Shown here in pieces: positions 19,201 through 25,763 of a stretch of DNA of 64,000 nucleotides (the stretch's first letter is position 1; each line of letters starts with the position of its first letter). The translations under genes and the position numbers were made by a program. Source of the DNA: an uncultured Saprospiraceae bacterium (GTDB taxonomy: Bacteria > Bacteroidota > Bacteroidia > Chitinophagales > Saprospiraceae); the NCBI GenBank assembly GCA_937980645.1, contig CALJPQ010000026.1:1-64000 (forward strand), read 5' to 3'. The notes below the pieces were generated by a model, which ran no database searches, was not told the origin of the DNA, and saw only the letters and a list, made by a program, of their open reading frames with translations.

Positions 19201-19480
19201 TGCTTTGCGTGGGCGCAGCGTCGAAGATAGGTTCCCAGCTTGTACCGCCGCTGCGGCTGCGCCAGACGCCACCCGAGGCCGCTCCGGCATAGATAACGTT
19301 CGGGTTGGCCGGGTCGCAGGCTAGGGCCGTAATGCGGCCCGACATGGCGCCCGGGCCAAGGTTGCGCCACGTCAGTGCCCGCAAGTGTTCGGGTGTTTGA
19401 GCGCATACGAGGTTGGTGAAAATGCCAACAACAGTAACGGCCAAACTTGTTTGGCCAAAACGCATAGCAAATCTGAGCAT
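16253..19480 (-). CDS. Secreted BNR/Asp-box (VPS10/sortilin-like) repeat protein
   Basis: About 1075 residues from ATG 19480 (MLRFAMRFGQ...); ATG 19465 is equally possible, while the ATG at 19549 reaches into the preceding gene's stop region. An N-terminal hydrophobic segment ends in NLVCAQ, a signal peptide. Residues about 40-790 carry at least ten Asp-box turns (KSIDGGRTW, KSTDGGRTW, VSYDGGETW, RSDDGGRTW, LTRDGGRTW, FSLDYGKTW), the signature of BNR/sialidase-like or VPS10 beta-propellers. A charged Lys/Glu-rich segment (about 840-870) and a helical C-terminus follow. No T9SS sorting domain is seen, so a periplasmic location is possible. The family is often annotated as glycosyl hydrolase, but catalytic residues are not evident; binding is a safer call. 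The start region contains copy C of the dispersed palindrome in frame. Confidence 0.85.
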   Translation of the reverse strand: MLRFAMRFGQTSLAVTVVGIFTNLVCAQTPEHLRALTWRNLGPGAMSGRITALACDPANPNVIYAGAASGGVWRSRSGGTSWEPIFDAAPTQSIGAIAIHPQNPDLIWVGTGEGNPRNSQNFGVGIFKSIDGGRTWQHMGLEKTRAIHRVLLHRDNPDVVWVGVLGSPYGPTEERGVYKSTDGGRTWRRVLFVNGLTGCAELVADPSNPNKLFAAMWEYQRWPWHFKSGGPGSGLYVSYDGGETWEKRTDRDGLPKGELGRIGIAIARSKPNVVYALVEAEENALYRSDDGGRTWRKTTTENIGGRPFYYAEIYVDPKNENRIYSLHTYLNRSEDGGKSFETWIGWKIHLDHHAFWIHPDNPDYIINGNDGGLNITYDGGRTWRYAENIPVGQFYHINVDNDVPYNVYGGLQDNGSWVGPSAVWRSGGIRNSDWQEVLFGDGFDVLPRRDDNRYLFAMSQGGELHYVDRKTGQTRYIKPLHPDGIPLRFNWNAPIAQDPFRDGGIYFGSQFLHYSLDYGQTWEILSPDLTTNDTTKQKQRQSGGLTPDVTSAENHCTLLAIAPSPVEKGVIWVGTDDGNLQLTRDGGRTWQNLTDRLPDCPKNAWIPHIEASTRNAGEAFVVVNHYRNNDWRPYLYHTTDYGRRWKRLVDEKDIPTFCLSVVQDPEVPELLFLGTDQGLYFSLDYGKTWTTWPRPTPDKPNGLPAMPVQDMKIHPRDGDLILGTFGRGIWILDNLAPLRDMARRQRTDKPLRALEPQTAYLAAWRSYDGPRFAADAFYEAPTKSTAARIPIWISPELLAKTEEKKDNKKEEKAEPTRETPRSRGRGQSGNAKKEKATVFVLSMQGDTLRRWKADVDTGFNYITWNLDTRGVDMPSNREPDADRLEPGGGPAVLPGKYRIVVHVRDHADSTTVTVQDDPRLHFPTEQRRAKAEALRQFYPTVERATQLYERLKKAEKNIQTVESALANTPDSLKKEVLERGKALRDSLSVLKELFFAQKEGKGIQRNPEGVNSALNRAISYLNASPGAPNAAAQIAIREAEKAVDAASKRVEEVLGTPWNEYRQMVERTPISLFRE
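19439..19456 (-). repeat. Dispersed palindromic repeat, copy C (inside a signal peptide)
   Basis: Minus-strand GGCCAAACAAGTTTGGCC followed by GTTACTG. This copy lies inside the coding sequence of the BNR protein and encodes GQTSLAVT within the hydrophobic signal peptide. Confidence 0.85.
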
Positions 19481-19545
19481 AAGTTGGTCTGTGTTTATCT
19501 GTTCATGTCCGGCAAAAATGCCGCATTTTTCCTTTTCGCGCCCTC

Positions 19546-20049
19546 TCAAGGCACAATCTCAAACTGATATTCCACCACTTCGATACGCGGCAGGCCGTTG
19601 GCATGGGTGTTTTTGAAGACGATGGTGATGCGGATGGTTTCGGCCTTTTCCTTTTCGGTGCTGTCAAAAACGACGTCTAAGCGGCCCTTTTGGCCCGGCT
19701 CGATGGGGCGGCGCGGGTAGTCCACCTTCGTACATTCGCAGGCGTCCACGAGGTCAATCTGGACATTTTCGCCAGAGGTGTTGGTAAATTCAAAAAACAT
19801 CGTGCGCTTTTCGCCGCGCTTGACGGCACCCAGGTTGATGAGTTTCTTGTCCCAGGTAACGAATGCCGATGCCAGAGCGCCCGGCGCGGGTGCTGGCAGT
19901 GATGAAGCCGGCGAGTTAGGCACCTCCGTAGCAGCAGATATTGGCGATGCCGAGGGCGTTTTAGAGGATGACGCAGCTTCTTTGGGCGCATGGCAGGCTG
20001 CGGCGGCCCATACCATTGCGGAGAAAAGCAGAACAGACAGGTACTGCAT
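19546..20049 (-). CDS. DUF1573 lipoprotein
   Basis: 167 residues from ATG 20049 (MQYLSVLLFSAMVWAAAAC); the frame is open upstream to 20223, but that part covers a promoter and a palindrome, so the later start is chosen. The signal peptide ends in a lipobox-like AAAC (Cys about 20), followed by a Ser/Pro/Ala-rich linker. The C-terminal 100 residues match the DUF1573 Ig-like fold: VTWDKKLINLGAVKRGEKRTMFFEFTNTS, CECTKVDYPRRPIEPGQKG, VVFDSTEK, ITIVFKNT. It is predicted to be anchored in a membrane by its lipid. Family function is unknown. The gene has its own promoter, and the next gene (BNR protein) follows with a 65-bp gap, so the two may be cotranscribed. Confidence 0.8.
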   Translation of the reverse strand: MQYLSVLLFSAMVWAAAACHAPKEAASSSKTPSASPISAATEVPNSPASSLPAPAPGALASAFVTWDKKLINLGAVKRGEKRTMFFEFTNTSGENVQIDLVDACECTKVDYPRRPIEPGQKGRLDVVFDSTEKEKAETIRITIVFKNTHANGLPRIEVVEYQFEIVP

Positions 20050-20088
20050 AGCGGTGTCCTTTGATGAATAGCGTATCAAACGAGCGAG

Positions 20089-20096
20089 CAAAGGTA
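20089..20096 (-). promoter_or_regulatory. -7 element for the DUF1573 gene
   Basis: TACCTTTG on the minus strand (20096-20089), 39 nt before ATG 20049. No TTG is found at normal -33 spacing; that position is occupied by the 15-bp inverted repeat at 20106-20138. Confidence 0.55.
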
Positions 20097-20105
20097 GGAG
20101 AGAAC

Positions 20106-20138
20106 GAGGTGACACCTCCCACGGGGAGGTGTCACCTC
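20106..20138. repeat. 15-bp perfect inverted repeat over the -33 region
   Basis: GAGGTGACACCTCCC (20106-20120), 3-nt loop, GGGAGGTGTCACCTC (20124-20138). Each arm is itself nearly palindromic (GGAGGTGTCACCTCC type). It begins 10 nt upstream of the -7 box of the DUF1573 gene. It could be an operator or a mobile repeat; related sequence occurs in tandem at 23290-23369. Confidence 0.75.
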
Positions 20139-20161
20139 GCTGCAGGAACAACATTCGCCAA

Positions 20162-20196
20162 TAAAAAACGGCGCCGCTCTGCGAGGAGGGCGCCGT
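20162..20196 (-). terminator. Rho-independent terminator after the MotA/ExbB-like gene
   Basis: On the minus strand ACGGCGCC, a 13-nt loop, GGCGCCGT, then TTTTTTAT. It lies 24 bp after the stop of the 20220-21038 gene and separates that operon from the DUF1573 gene. Confidence 0.75.
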
Positions 20197-20219
20197 CGGC
20201 TGGTCAGGCAATACAACGA

Positions 20220-21038
20220 TCACAGATGAATGCGGTTCACTAAATTCTCGACAACGTAGCGTTTGCTGCCGGTGAGGAAGTCTTCGACGCGCGTTTCTAA
20301 GCGCTTGACGACGACGCTCACGACGATGCCCAGCACGATGGCCAGGATGGTGGTAAAGAAGGCTGTGCCGAGGCTGTCAATGAGCGTCGAGATGTCGGCA
20401 GCACTGACGGTGGCCTGCGGCACAGCGGCAGCAACCGTACTGTTAGATGAAGCAGCCTGGGCCGTGGGCTGCACCTTGCCCATGTTCAGGATGGCGGCAG
20501 CCATGCCGAGCACCGTGCCCAAAAATCCGAAGGCGGGGATGAGCGTCTGGCAGGTGTTGACCAACCAAAATTCGCGTTCCAGCGACTTGCGGTGCATATC
20601 GCTCACCGTTTCCACCATAGCCAGCGTTTCGGCGGGCGAATGGCTGGAACGAAACTTCGTGGCGGCCTGCTTGATGAGGTCGGTTACGATGCTCTGGCCC
20701 AGGTGACGCTCTACCTCGATAGTGTTCAATTTAATCTGGTTGACGTCTTCGGGATAGAGTACGTACTGCTCCGTTTCGGGCAGCAGCCGGGCCGTAAAGG
20801 CAAACTGCTCGCGACGCAGCCGCACATTAAGCGCATTGACGCCAAAAATGGCGGTGAAAAAGCAGAAGTATATAGCGCCCTGGATGAGACCTTCGGGCAT
20901 TTTGCCGCCCAGGGCGAAGAAGAATGTTTCGGCAAAGGAGCCTGTGGGCGACATCTGATAACCGGCAACAACGATGGTGAGCACGATGGCTGTAAGGCCG
21001 AGGCTGTAAGCGATATGGCTATTTTTTTGAGCAAACAT
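20220..21038 (-). CDS. MotA/TolQ/ExbB-type proton channel protein
   Basis: 272 residues from ATG 21038 (MFAQKNSHIAYSLGL); the upstream ATG at 21119 would overlap the preceding gene. Membrane spans at about 10-28 and 52-72, then a cytoplasmic stretch (about 73-165), then the family signature LIPAFGFLGTVLGMAAAIL and a final span with LGTAFFTTILAIVLGIVVSVV. This is the MotA_ExbB layout, in which a pentamer around a two-helix partner converts ion flow into motion or force. The C-terminus ends shortly after the last span, so there is no long cytoplasmic tail of the ZorA kind. It lies 68 bp after the gene for its likely partner and ends the operon at a terminator. Ion and target are unknown. Confidence 0.85.
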   Translation of the reverse strand: MFAQKNSHIAYSLGLTAIVLTIVVAGYQMSPTGSFAETFFFALGGKMPEGLIQGAIYFCFFTAIFGVNALNVRLRREQFAFTARLLPETEQYVLYPEDVNQIKLNTIEVERHLGQSIVTDLIKQAATKFRSSHSPAETLAMVETVSDMHRKSLEREFWLVNTCQTLIPAFGFLGTVLGMAAAILNMGKVQPTAQAASSNSTVAAAVPQATVSAADISTLIDSLGTAFFTTILAIVLGIVVSVVVKRLETRVEDFLTGSKRYVVENLVNRIHL

Positions 21039-21106
21039 GGCGTTGGAATGCTTTAGCGTGAGCAAATGAGGAAGAGAAGAAAGCGGTGTTGGATAGGTTA
21101 GGCGTC

Positions 21107-21997
21107 TTAGCGGCCCCATTTGCCGCTGCGTTTGGGTTCGGGGCGCGGTGAGTGAGCAGGTGCAGGTGTTGTAGGAGCCGGTGGCGCGGGTGCGGCGGGT
21201 GCGGCCTCGTCAGTGGGTTTGACGGCAGTGGCAGTTGGCAGCACCGACTGATAGTTGAGAGCATTGTGCAGGATGGTCAGTGTGCCGGCGAGCACCCACT
21301 CAGTGCTGGAGGTGGCAAACGTTCCGAAGTTGTGCGTGATGCTGCGGTAGCCGGGTTGCACGATCTTGCCGTACAAGGCAAAGGGCTGCTGGCCGGAGGC
21401 GTTGGTGCGCTTCTTGACGCGCACCCACACTTCGTAGCGACCGGGCTTGATGCTGGCCTGATAGAAGTAGTTCAGGCTCTTTTCGTACTGAAAGTCGTCG
21501 GTCTGGTATTTGCCAGCGCGGCCAGGCTTCCACACCTGACTGCCCTGCTTGAGCATGAACTCGACACTTTGCTTCGCCACACCCTCTTGCTGCAGGAGGA
21601 TGGTTACATCGCCTTTGGTTTGCTTCATCAGGTCCACAGCTACCGGGTCTTGTGGTGGTGCGGGTGGCAGCGGCTCTGCGGGTTCGGGCTTGGGTTCGGG
21701 CGCCGTCGTTTCGGGCTTGGGCTGCGGCTTTTCCGCAACTACGGGTGCAGGTTTCTGCGGCGGCGCTGAGCGCTGCTCCGGTTGTGGGCGATGCTGTGGC
21801 GTCGGCTTGTAGGGCTGCGATTTTTCCTTTTCTTTTTTCGCCTCCTCCTGTTGAGCGACCGGCGGCGTTGGCGTGTGTGGCCCGGTGCCGTTCATGCGCG
21901 TGTTGAGAAAGTTGAGCACGATGAACACACCCAGTGCGCCGGTCAGAATATCTAAGGCGGAGAGGAACATCGGGTTAACGCTCTTGTGGTTGGCCAT
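21107..21997 (-). CDS. Single-span partner protein (ExbD/MotB-like membrane segment) with novel C-terminal domain
   Basis: 296 residues. The N-terminus is short and cytoplasmic, then one membrane span (about 11-31, FLSALDILTGALGVFIVLNFL) with Asp16 at its beginning, the place of the ion-carrying Asp of MotB and ExbD. A long Pro/Lys/Glu-rich linker (about 38-125) follows. The C-terminal part (about 130-270) looks like a beta-rich domain (DVTILLQQEGVAKQSVEFML, GRYEVWVRVKKRTN, RSITHNFGTFA). It is not an OmpA-type peptidoglycan-binding domain, and I do not recognise it. The extreme C-terminus is Pro/Ala-rich. Its start overlaps the end of the zinc-ribbon gene by 23 bp, suggesting translational coupling. 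The role as second stator subunit is inferred from the span, the Asp and the neighbour. Confidence 0.7.
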   Translation of the reverse strand: MANHKSVNPMFLSALDILTGALGVFIVLNFLNTRMNGTGPHTPTPPVAQQEEAKKEKEKSQPYKPTPQHRPQPEQRSAPPQKPAPVVAEKPQPKPETTAPEPKPEPAEPLPPAPPQDPVAVDLMKQTKGDVTILLQQEGVAKQSVEFMLKQGSQVWKPGRAGKYQTDDFQYEKSLNYFYQASIKPGRYEVWVRVKKRTNASGQQPFALYGKIVQPGYRSITHNFGTFATSSTEWVLAGTLTILHNALNYQSVLPTATAVKPTDEAAPAAPAPPAPTTPAPAHSPRPEPKRSGKWGR

Positions 21998-22238
21998 GGC
22001 GGTAAGCGTTTAAGGTGATCGAATGGGTGCGGCGTTGGGCCGGGGCGTCTTCTAATCGGGCGTTGCAGCAGGCGCAGCGGCTGTGGTGCGCGGGATTTTG
22101 CGCAGCGCAGTTCCAGCAGGCGATGACCTCTGTTGCAGGAGCAGCGCCGGGCGTTTCCACCTGCGGCAGCTTGTAGTTGCACTGGCGGCAGCGCGTCTGA
22201 GGGGCTTGGGCGGCATGGCCGCAATTCGGACAGCACAT
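21975..22238 (-). CDS. Double zinc-ribbon protein
   Basis: 87 residues with two CxxC...CxxC modules: Cys3/6/17/20 and Cys41/44/55/58, each fit to bind one zinc. No membrane span or signal peptide, so it is probably cytoplasmic. The C-terminal 25 residues are polar and basic. It overlaps the start of the ExbD/MotB-like gene by 23 bp in another frame and therefore belongs to that operon. A role as adaptor or assembly factor for the motor pair is inferred. The frame is also open on 22305, but ATG 22238 (MCCPNCGH) gives the compact zinc-ribbon start. Confidence 0.7.
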   Translation of the reverse strand: MCCPNCGHAAQAPQTRCRQCNYKLPQVETPGAAPATEVIACWNCAAQNPAHHSRCACCNARLEDAPAQRRTHSITLNAYRHGQPQER

Positions 22239-22323
22239 AGCGCAAAGAATGGTTTTGACGATAAGAGCCTGGAAGTGAGCGAGATAAAGCCGCGCGCCTG
22301 CGCAAACGCCGGGGGGCGGCAGA

Positions 22324-23052
22324 TTAGAAGTAATGCATGTAGGACAGACCTACCTGAAGCGTGCGGTTCTTGATGCCGCTGATGTCAATGTTGCGAAGCC
22401 CGTGGGAGTAGCGCACATCAAGGCCAATTTCACCTTTGTCTAAGATGAGCACCAGACCCGTGCCGAGGTTGACACTGAAGTCGCCTTTGCGGTAGTCGTC
22501 GTTGCGGCCTTTGCCCATCTCAATGATGTACTCCTTGCGGTCGGTGAACGACGTCTCCTTGCCTTCAGAGTTCAGGTGCGTAACGAACAGCTCCTCGCGG
22601 CCTGAGCCATTGGCTACGGCAATGGAAATGGCCGGGCCAAAAGCCACATAGGCGCCCACGTTGCCGCCGCCAAAGTTCTTCTCGAACATAAGCGGGATGT
22701 CAATGTAATGCAGCGTCTCCTGCTGGCGGATTTCGTTCACCCGGTAGTCGCGCGGGTAGCCAAAGTGGTGCCCGTCCCAGTACAGCCGGCTCTCGCTCTT
22801 AATGTTCGCCCCGCGCTGCACATAGACAACCTCAGGCTGAAAGGTGAAGCGGCTGCCCAGATTGAACTCGGCGAACAACGCACCGCCCCCGCCCAGACGC
22901 AGGTAGCTGTCGTAGTTGTCGTTGAGGTCTTGAGACAGCTTATAGGTGGAAAACGTCGCCATCGGGCGGAAGCCAATACCGCTCAACTGGGCAAAAGCGG
23001 CATTCAGGGAAACCAGAACAAAAGCGGCCAGAAACAATACGCGGTTTTTCAT
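22324..23052 (-). CDS. Outer-membrane beta-barrel (PorT-like) protein
   Basis: 242 residues. The signal peptide MKNRVLFLAAFVLVSLNAAFAQ is followed by an 8-strand-like barrel: FRPMATFSTYKL, SRFTFQPEVVYVQRG, LHYIDIPLMFEKNF, VGAYVAFGPAISIAV, FSVNLGTGLVLIL, IGLDVRYSHGL and the terminal LQVGLSYMHYF. This strand pattern (in particular IDIPLMFEKNFG and the terminal aromatic) is typical of the PorT/OMP_b-brl_2 family in Bacteroidota. It is located 85 bp upstream of the zinc-ribbon gene on the same strand and might be cotranscribed with the motor-like set. Ligand or function unknown. Confidence 0.8.
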   Translation of the reverse strand: MKNRVLFLAAFVLVSLNAAFAQLSGIGFRPMATFSTYKLSQDLNDNYDSYLRLGGGGALFAEFNLGSRFTFQPEVVYVQRGANIKSESRLYWDGHHFGYPRDYRVNEIRQQETLHYIDIPLMFEKNFGGGNVGAYVAFGPAISIAVANGSGREELFVTHLNSEGKETSFTDRKEYIIEMGKGRNDDYRKGDFSVNLGTGLVLILDKGEIGLDVRYSHGLRNIDISGIKNRTLQVGLSYMHYF

Positions 23053-23289
23053 GACTAAATCTGCTTTTTGACTTGCGATGAAGAATGTGTTTGCTGCTTA
23101 ATGCCGCCCCCTTTCGGCGGGTAACCACAAAGGCCAATTTTTTAAGAAAATGGTAACGTTGCCTCCTCGGAAGCAGCCCTACACTACCCCGCATTTCTGC
23201 CTATCCTGCAATGACTTATGTGAAAAATCGCGGCTCGCGCGAGACTCCAACTCACCACCCTCATTCCCGAGGCTCTACCCTGGGGCGAC

Positions 23290-23369
23290 AAAGAGGTGTC
23301 GTCTCCCTCAAGGAGGCGACATCTCCTTTAAAGAGGCGACATCTCCCTCAAAGAGGTGCCGTCTCCCAT
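23290..23369 (+). repeat. Four tandem 20-bp imperfect repeats
   Basis: Four units with starts at 23290, 23310, 23330 and 23350, consensus AAAGAGGYGNCRTCTCCCTC; the second and third units are the closest pair. Neighbouring units contain the half-palindromes GGAGGCGACATCTCC, related to the inverted repeat at 20106-20138. The array sits about 80 bp upstream of the sigma-factor promoter. The rest of the 23053-23509 gap holds no gene that I can support. Confidence 0.8.
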
Positions 23370-23448
23370 ATTCCGCAGTTTGTATGAGATTCCGTCCCGC
23401 ACATCCTATTGGCTGTGCCCTGGACACCGCTGCTGACGCCGAGAGCGT

Positions 23449-23456
23449 TACTTTTG
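23449..23456 (+). promoter_or_regulatory. -7 element for the ECF sigma gene
   Basis: TACTTTTG at 23449-23456, 53 nt before ATG 23510, followed by TGCG as in other -7 boxes of this window. No TTG at standard spacing. Confidence 0.5.
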
Positions 23457-23509
23457 TGCGCATTTTTTAATCCTCTACAGGTTACCCTCATCACGCGAAC
23501 AGCATCAAC

Positions 23510-24106
23510 ATGGCAAACACCGATTGGAGCGATGAAGCCTTAGTATCAGGCATTCGAACAGGCGGCTCTGCGCGCGACGAAGCGCTCAAGCGCCTGTACC
23601 TGATGCCGGGCTTGCGCGAAACGGTCATCCGACACGTTATGGCAAACGGCGGCTCCCGACAAGACGCTCAGGACATTTTCCAGGAAGCACTGGTCATTCT
23701 CGACCGCAACGTCCGCGAAGGACGCTACGAGGCGCGCAGTGCCCTGACCACCTACTTCGTAGCCATTGCCAAATGGCGCTGGGTAACGGTGCGACGCCAA
23801 CACGGCCGCTACACTGAGATCTCGCCTACTCACTACGACACTGAGGTGGAAAGCCCGGAAGCCGAAACCATCCGAACCGAATACCGCGAACTGTTTCAGG
23901 AAGCCCTGGCGCAAATTGGCGAACGCTGCCGCGAGCTGCTGCGTCTGTATCAGTTAGACCACTCGATGGAAGAAATCGCTCAAATCATGCACTACAACAG
24001 TGCCGACGTGGCTAAAAAGGAAGCCTACCGCTGCCGCACGCGCTTTCGCGAACTGTTGCAAAACAATCCGGCGTTTGCCCCCCTATTGGAAAATCGCCGT
24101 CCGTAA
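23510..24106 (+). CDS. ECF-type RNA polymerase sigma factor
   Basis: 198 residues. Region 2 lies at about 40-95 (RQDAQDIFQEALVILDRNV, ALTTYFVAIAKWRWVTVRRQ), and region 4 at about 130-185 (ERCRELLRLYQLDHSMEEIAQIMHYNSADVAKKEAYRCRTRFRELL), the helix-turn-helix that would read the -35 region. No region 1 or 3, as in extracytoplasmic-function factors. The next gene, 34 bp downstream, has one membrane span and looks like its regulator. Upstream lie a -7 element and a tandem repeat array that may be its control region. Target genes are unknown. Confidence 0.88.
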   Translation: MANTDWSDEALVSGIRTGGSARDEALKRLYLMPGLRETVIRHVMANGGSRQDAQDIFQEALVILDRNVREGRYEARSALTTYFVAIAKWRWVTVRRQHGRYTEISPTHYDTEVESPEAETIRTEYRELFQEALAQIGERCRELLRLYQLDHSMEEIAQIMHYNSADVAKKEAYRCRTRFRELLQNNPAFAPLLENRRP

Positions 24107-24140
24107 TACCCTGACCTCCACACTTTAAAACCTTCTCGCC

Positions 24141-25064
24141 GTGCTTCGCTTCGAACAAATAGAACAATATCTCACTGGCAAAATGCCGCCTGCCGAGCGC
24201 CAGGCCTTCGAGGCTGAAATGGCCCGCGATGCCGAACTGGAAGCTTTGGTGCGCCAGCATCGCATCGAGCGCATCGGCCTGGAAATGCTTGTGGAGCAAG
24301 AGCTGCGCGCTAAAATGCGCGCCTGGGACCGCGAAACGGAACTCTTGCAACAACTGCAGCCCAGGCGTGCCCGTATTCAGCCTCTTACGTGGGTGCTGCG
24401 CGCCGCCGCCGTCGTCGCTGCCCTCGCCGTGGGCTACTGGCTGCTGCGCGACCGCCTGAGCGACACACCCGCCCAGCCCGACATCGTGCAGACGCAACCC
24501 AAACCCAAAAAGCAAACGCCTACCTGGCGCAAACCCGCCCGGCAGCCCGGCGCCACCGGCGAACACAACATGGCCCAAAACGACCTGCCGCCTGCACCCA
24601 TAGAGGAAATGCAGCCCAACGGCCCGGCCATTGACTACGCCGCTGTGGCGGACGAGTTCTTCACTGAGCGCGACTTCTTGCCCCCACGCGGTGCTAAGGG
24701 CGGCTCGAAAGCCTACTTGGAGGGCCTCAAAAACCTGCAAGACGGCCGCTATCAGGACGTTACCAGTACCTTCAAGCCTGAACTGGTGCCCGCACCTACC
24801 GCCGAAGACGTGCAGCAACAAGAGCTCTTAGCCGTCGCCTACTATAAGAACGGTCAGTATGCCGATGCCGAAATGACCTTCCGGCGCATCGCCATCAGCC
24901 GCATGCAGCCCTATGCCCAGCGCGCCGAGTGGGGGGTGGTGCTGTCCATCCTCAAACAGATGCCCCAACGCCAAAGCGCCTTAGACTCCGCACTCGACGT
25001 CGTGCTGCGCCAGCCCGAACACCAGTTCTACACCAAAGCCCAACAGCTGCGCGAACGCTTATAA
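24141..25064 (+). CDS. Probable membrane anti-sigma factor with TPR-like C-terminus
   Basis: 307 residues with GTG start at 24141. The N-terminal 75 residues are a helical, charged cytoplasmic segment beginning FEQIEQYLTGKMPPAERQAFEAEM, a phrase typical of zinc-less anti-sigma N-termini in Bacteroidota. A single span follows at about 84-102 (WVLRAAAVVAALAVGYWLL), then a Pro/Gln-rich linker, then a C-terminal helical region with TPR-like pairs (YLEGLKNLQDGRYQDVTSTFK, LLAVAYYKNGQYADAEMTFRRIA). It directly follows the sigma gene, which supports sigma control by membrane sequestration. Direct binding is inferred. Start choice: no in-frame ATG exists before residue 15. Confidence 0.7.
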   Translation: MLRFEQIEQYLTGKMPPAERQAFEAEMARDAELEALVRQHRIERIGLEMLVEQELRAKMRAWDRETELLQQLQPRRARIQPLTWVLRAAAVVAALAVGYWLLRDRLSDTPAQPDIVQTQPKPKKQTPTWRKPARQPGATGEHNMAQNDLPPAPIEEMQPNGPAIDYAAVADEFFTERDFLPPRGAKGGSKAYLEGLKNLQDGRYQDVTSTFKPELVPAPTAEDVQQQELLAVAYYKNGQYADAEMTFRRIAISRMQPYAQRAEWGVVLSILKQMPQRQSALDSALDVVLRQPEHQFYTKAQQLRERL

Positions 25065-25158
25065 ATCACGCGCATACGTGCCCCCCTCGCGCACATCAAC
25101 GGATGCCATCGCTCTGCTACGGCGCCGCGCTCCTTTGGAGCCACGCAGCAATTGCGCG

Positions 25159-25166
25159 CATCTTTG
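25159..25166 (+). promoter_or_regulatory. Possible -7 element for maf
   Basis: CATCTTTG at 25159-25166 followed by CGCC, one mismatch from TAnnTTTG. ATG codons follow at 25175 and 25190, so the leader would be extremely short. Confidence 0.35.
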
Positions 25167-25189
25167 CGCCTGCCATGCACACGAACACG

Positions 25190-25762
25190 ATGTTTCCCAC
25201 CCGACCGCTCATTCTGGTTTCCAAAAGCCCGCGCCGCCGGCAGCTGTTGCAGGAAGCTGGCTTCACCTTCAGCATCCAGGGCTTAGACGTGGATGAAAGT
25301 TTCCCTGAAGACATGCCCGCAGAAGAAGTTGCCGAGCACCTGGCCCGCCGAAAAGCACACGCTGGGCGGCATCTGATAACCGACCAGGAGATCTTGATTT
25401 CCGCCGACTCGGTAGTCATCTGCCAGGGCCGCATTTACAACAAACCCGCCGACTATGACGAGGCCGTGCACATGCTGCGCCAGTTGTCGGGCAACCAGCA
25501 CACCGTCATCACGGGCGTTTGCCTGTTGGCCGCTGACCAGGAGCGCTCGTTTTCCGACCGCTCGAAGGTATTCTTCGAGCCGCTGACCAACGAGGAGATG
25601 GATTTCTACATCCGTCAGTATCAGCCCTTCGACAAGGCCGGCGCCTACGGCGTGCAGGAGTGGATTGGCCTGTGCAAAATTCGCCGCATCGAAGGCTCAT
25701 ACGCCAACGTGATGGGCCTGCCGGTACATCGCGTGTATGCCGAACTCAAGGCCTTTGGATAA
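25190..25762 (+). CDS. maf: Maf-family nucleoside triphosphate pyrophosphatase
   Basis: 190 residues from ATG 25190 (MFPTRPLILVSKSPRRRQLLQEAGF); ATG 25175 adds five residues and is possible. Signature SxSPRRxxLL at the N-terminus, the DESFPEDMPAEEVAEHLARRKA loop, the catalytic-base region ISADSVV, and GAYGVQEWIGLCKIRRIEGSYANVMGLPVHRVYAEL at the C-terminus. The family hydrolyses dTTP/UTP or modified nucleotides to the monophosphate plus pyrophosphate and is linked to house-cleaning and septum formation. It is followed by a glycosyltransferase gene after one base, so the two are cotranscribed. Confidence 0.9.
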   Translation: MFPTRPLILVSKSPRRRQLLQEAGFTFSIQGLDVDESFPEDMPAEEVAEHLARRKAHAGRHLITDQEILISADSVVICQGRIYNKPADYDEAVHMLRQLSGNQHTVITGVCLLAADQERSFSDRSKVFFEPLTNEEMDFYIRQYQPFDKAGAYGVQEWIGLCKIRRIEGSYANVMGLPVHRVYAELKAFG

Positions 25763-25763
25763 A

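Noticed and set aside
20220-22238. Zorya-type defence (ZorA/ZorB)
   Set aside because: The channel protein has no long cytoplasmic tail, the partner lacks an OmpA-like domain, and no helicase or nuclease gene follows.
23290-23369. Tandem repeats as a CRISPR array
   Set aside because: Units are contiguous 20-mers with no spacers and no cas genes nearby.
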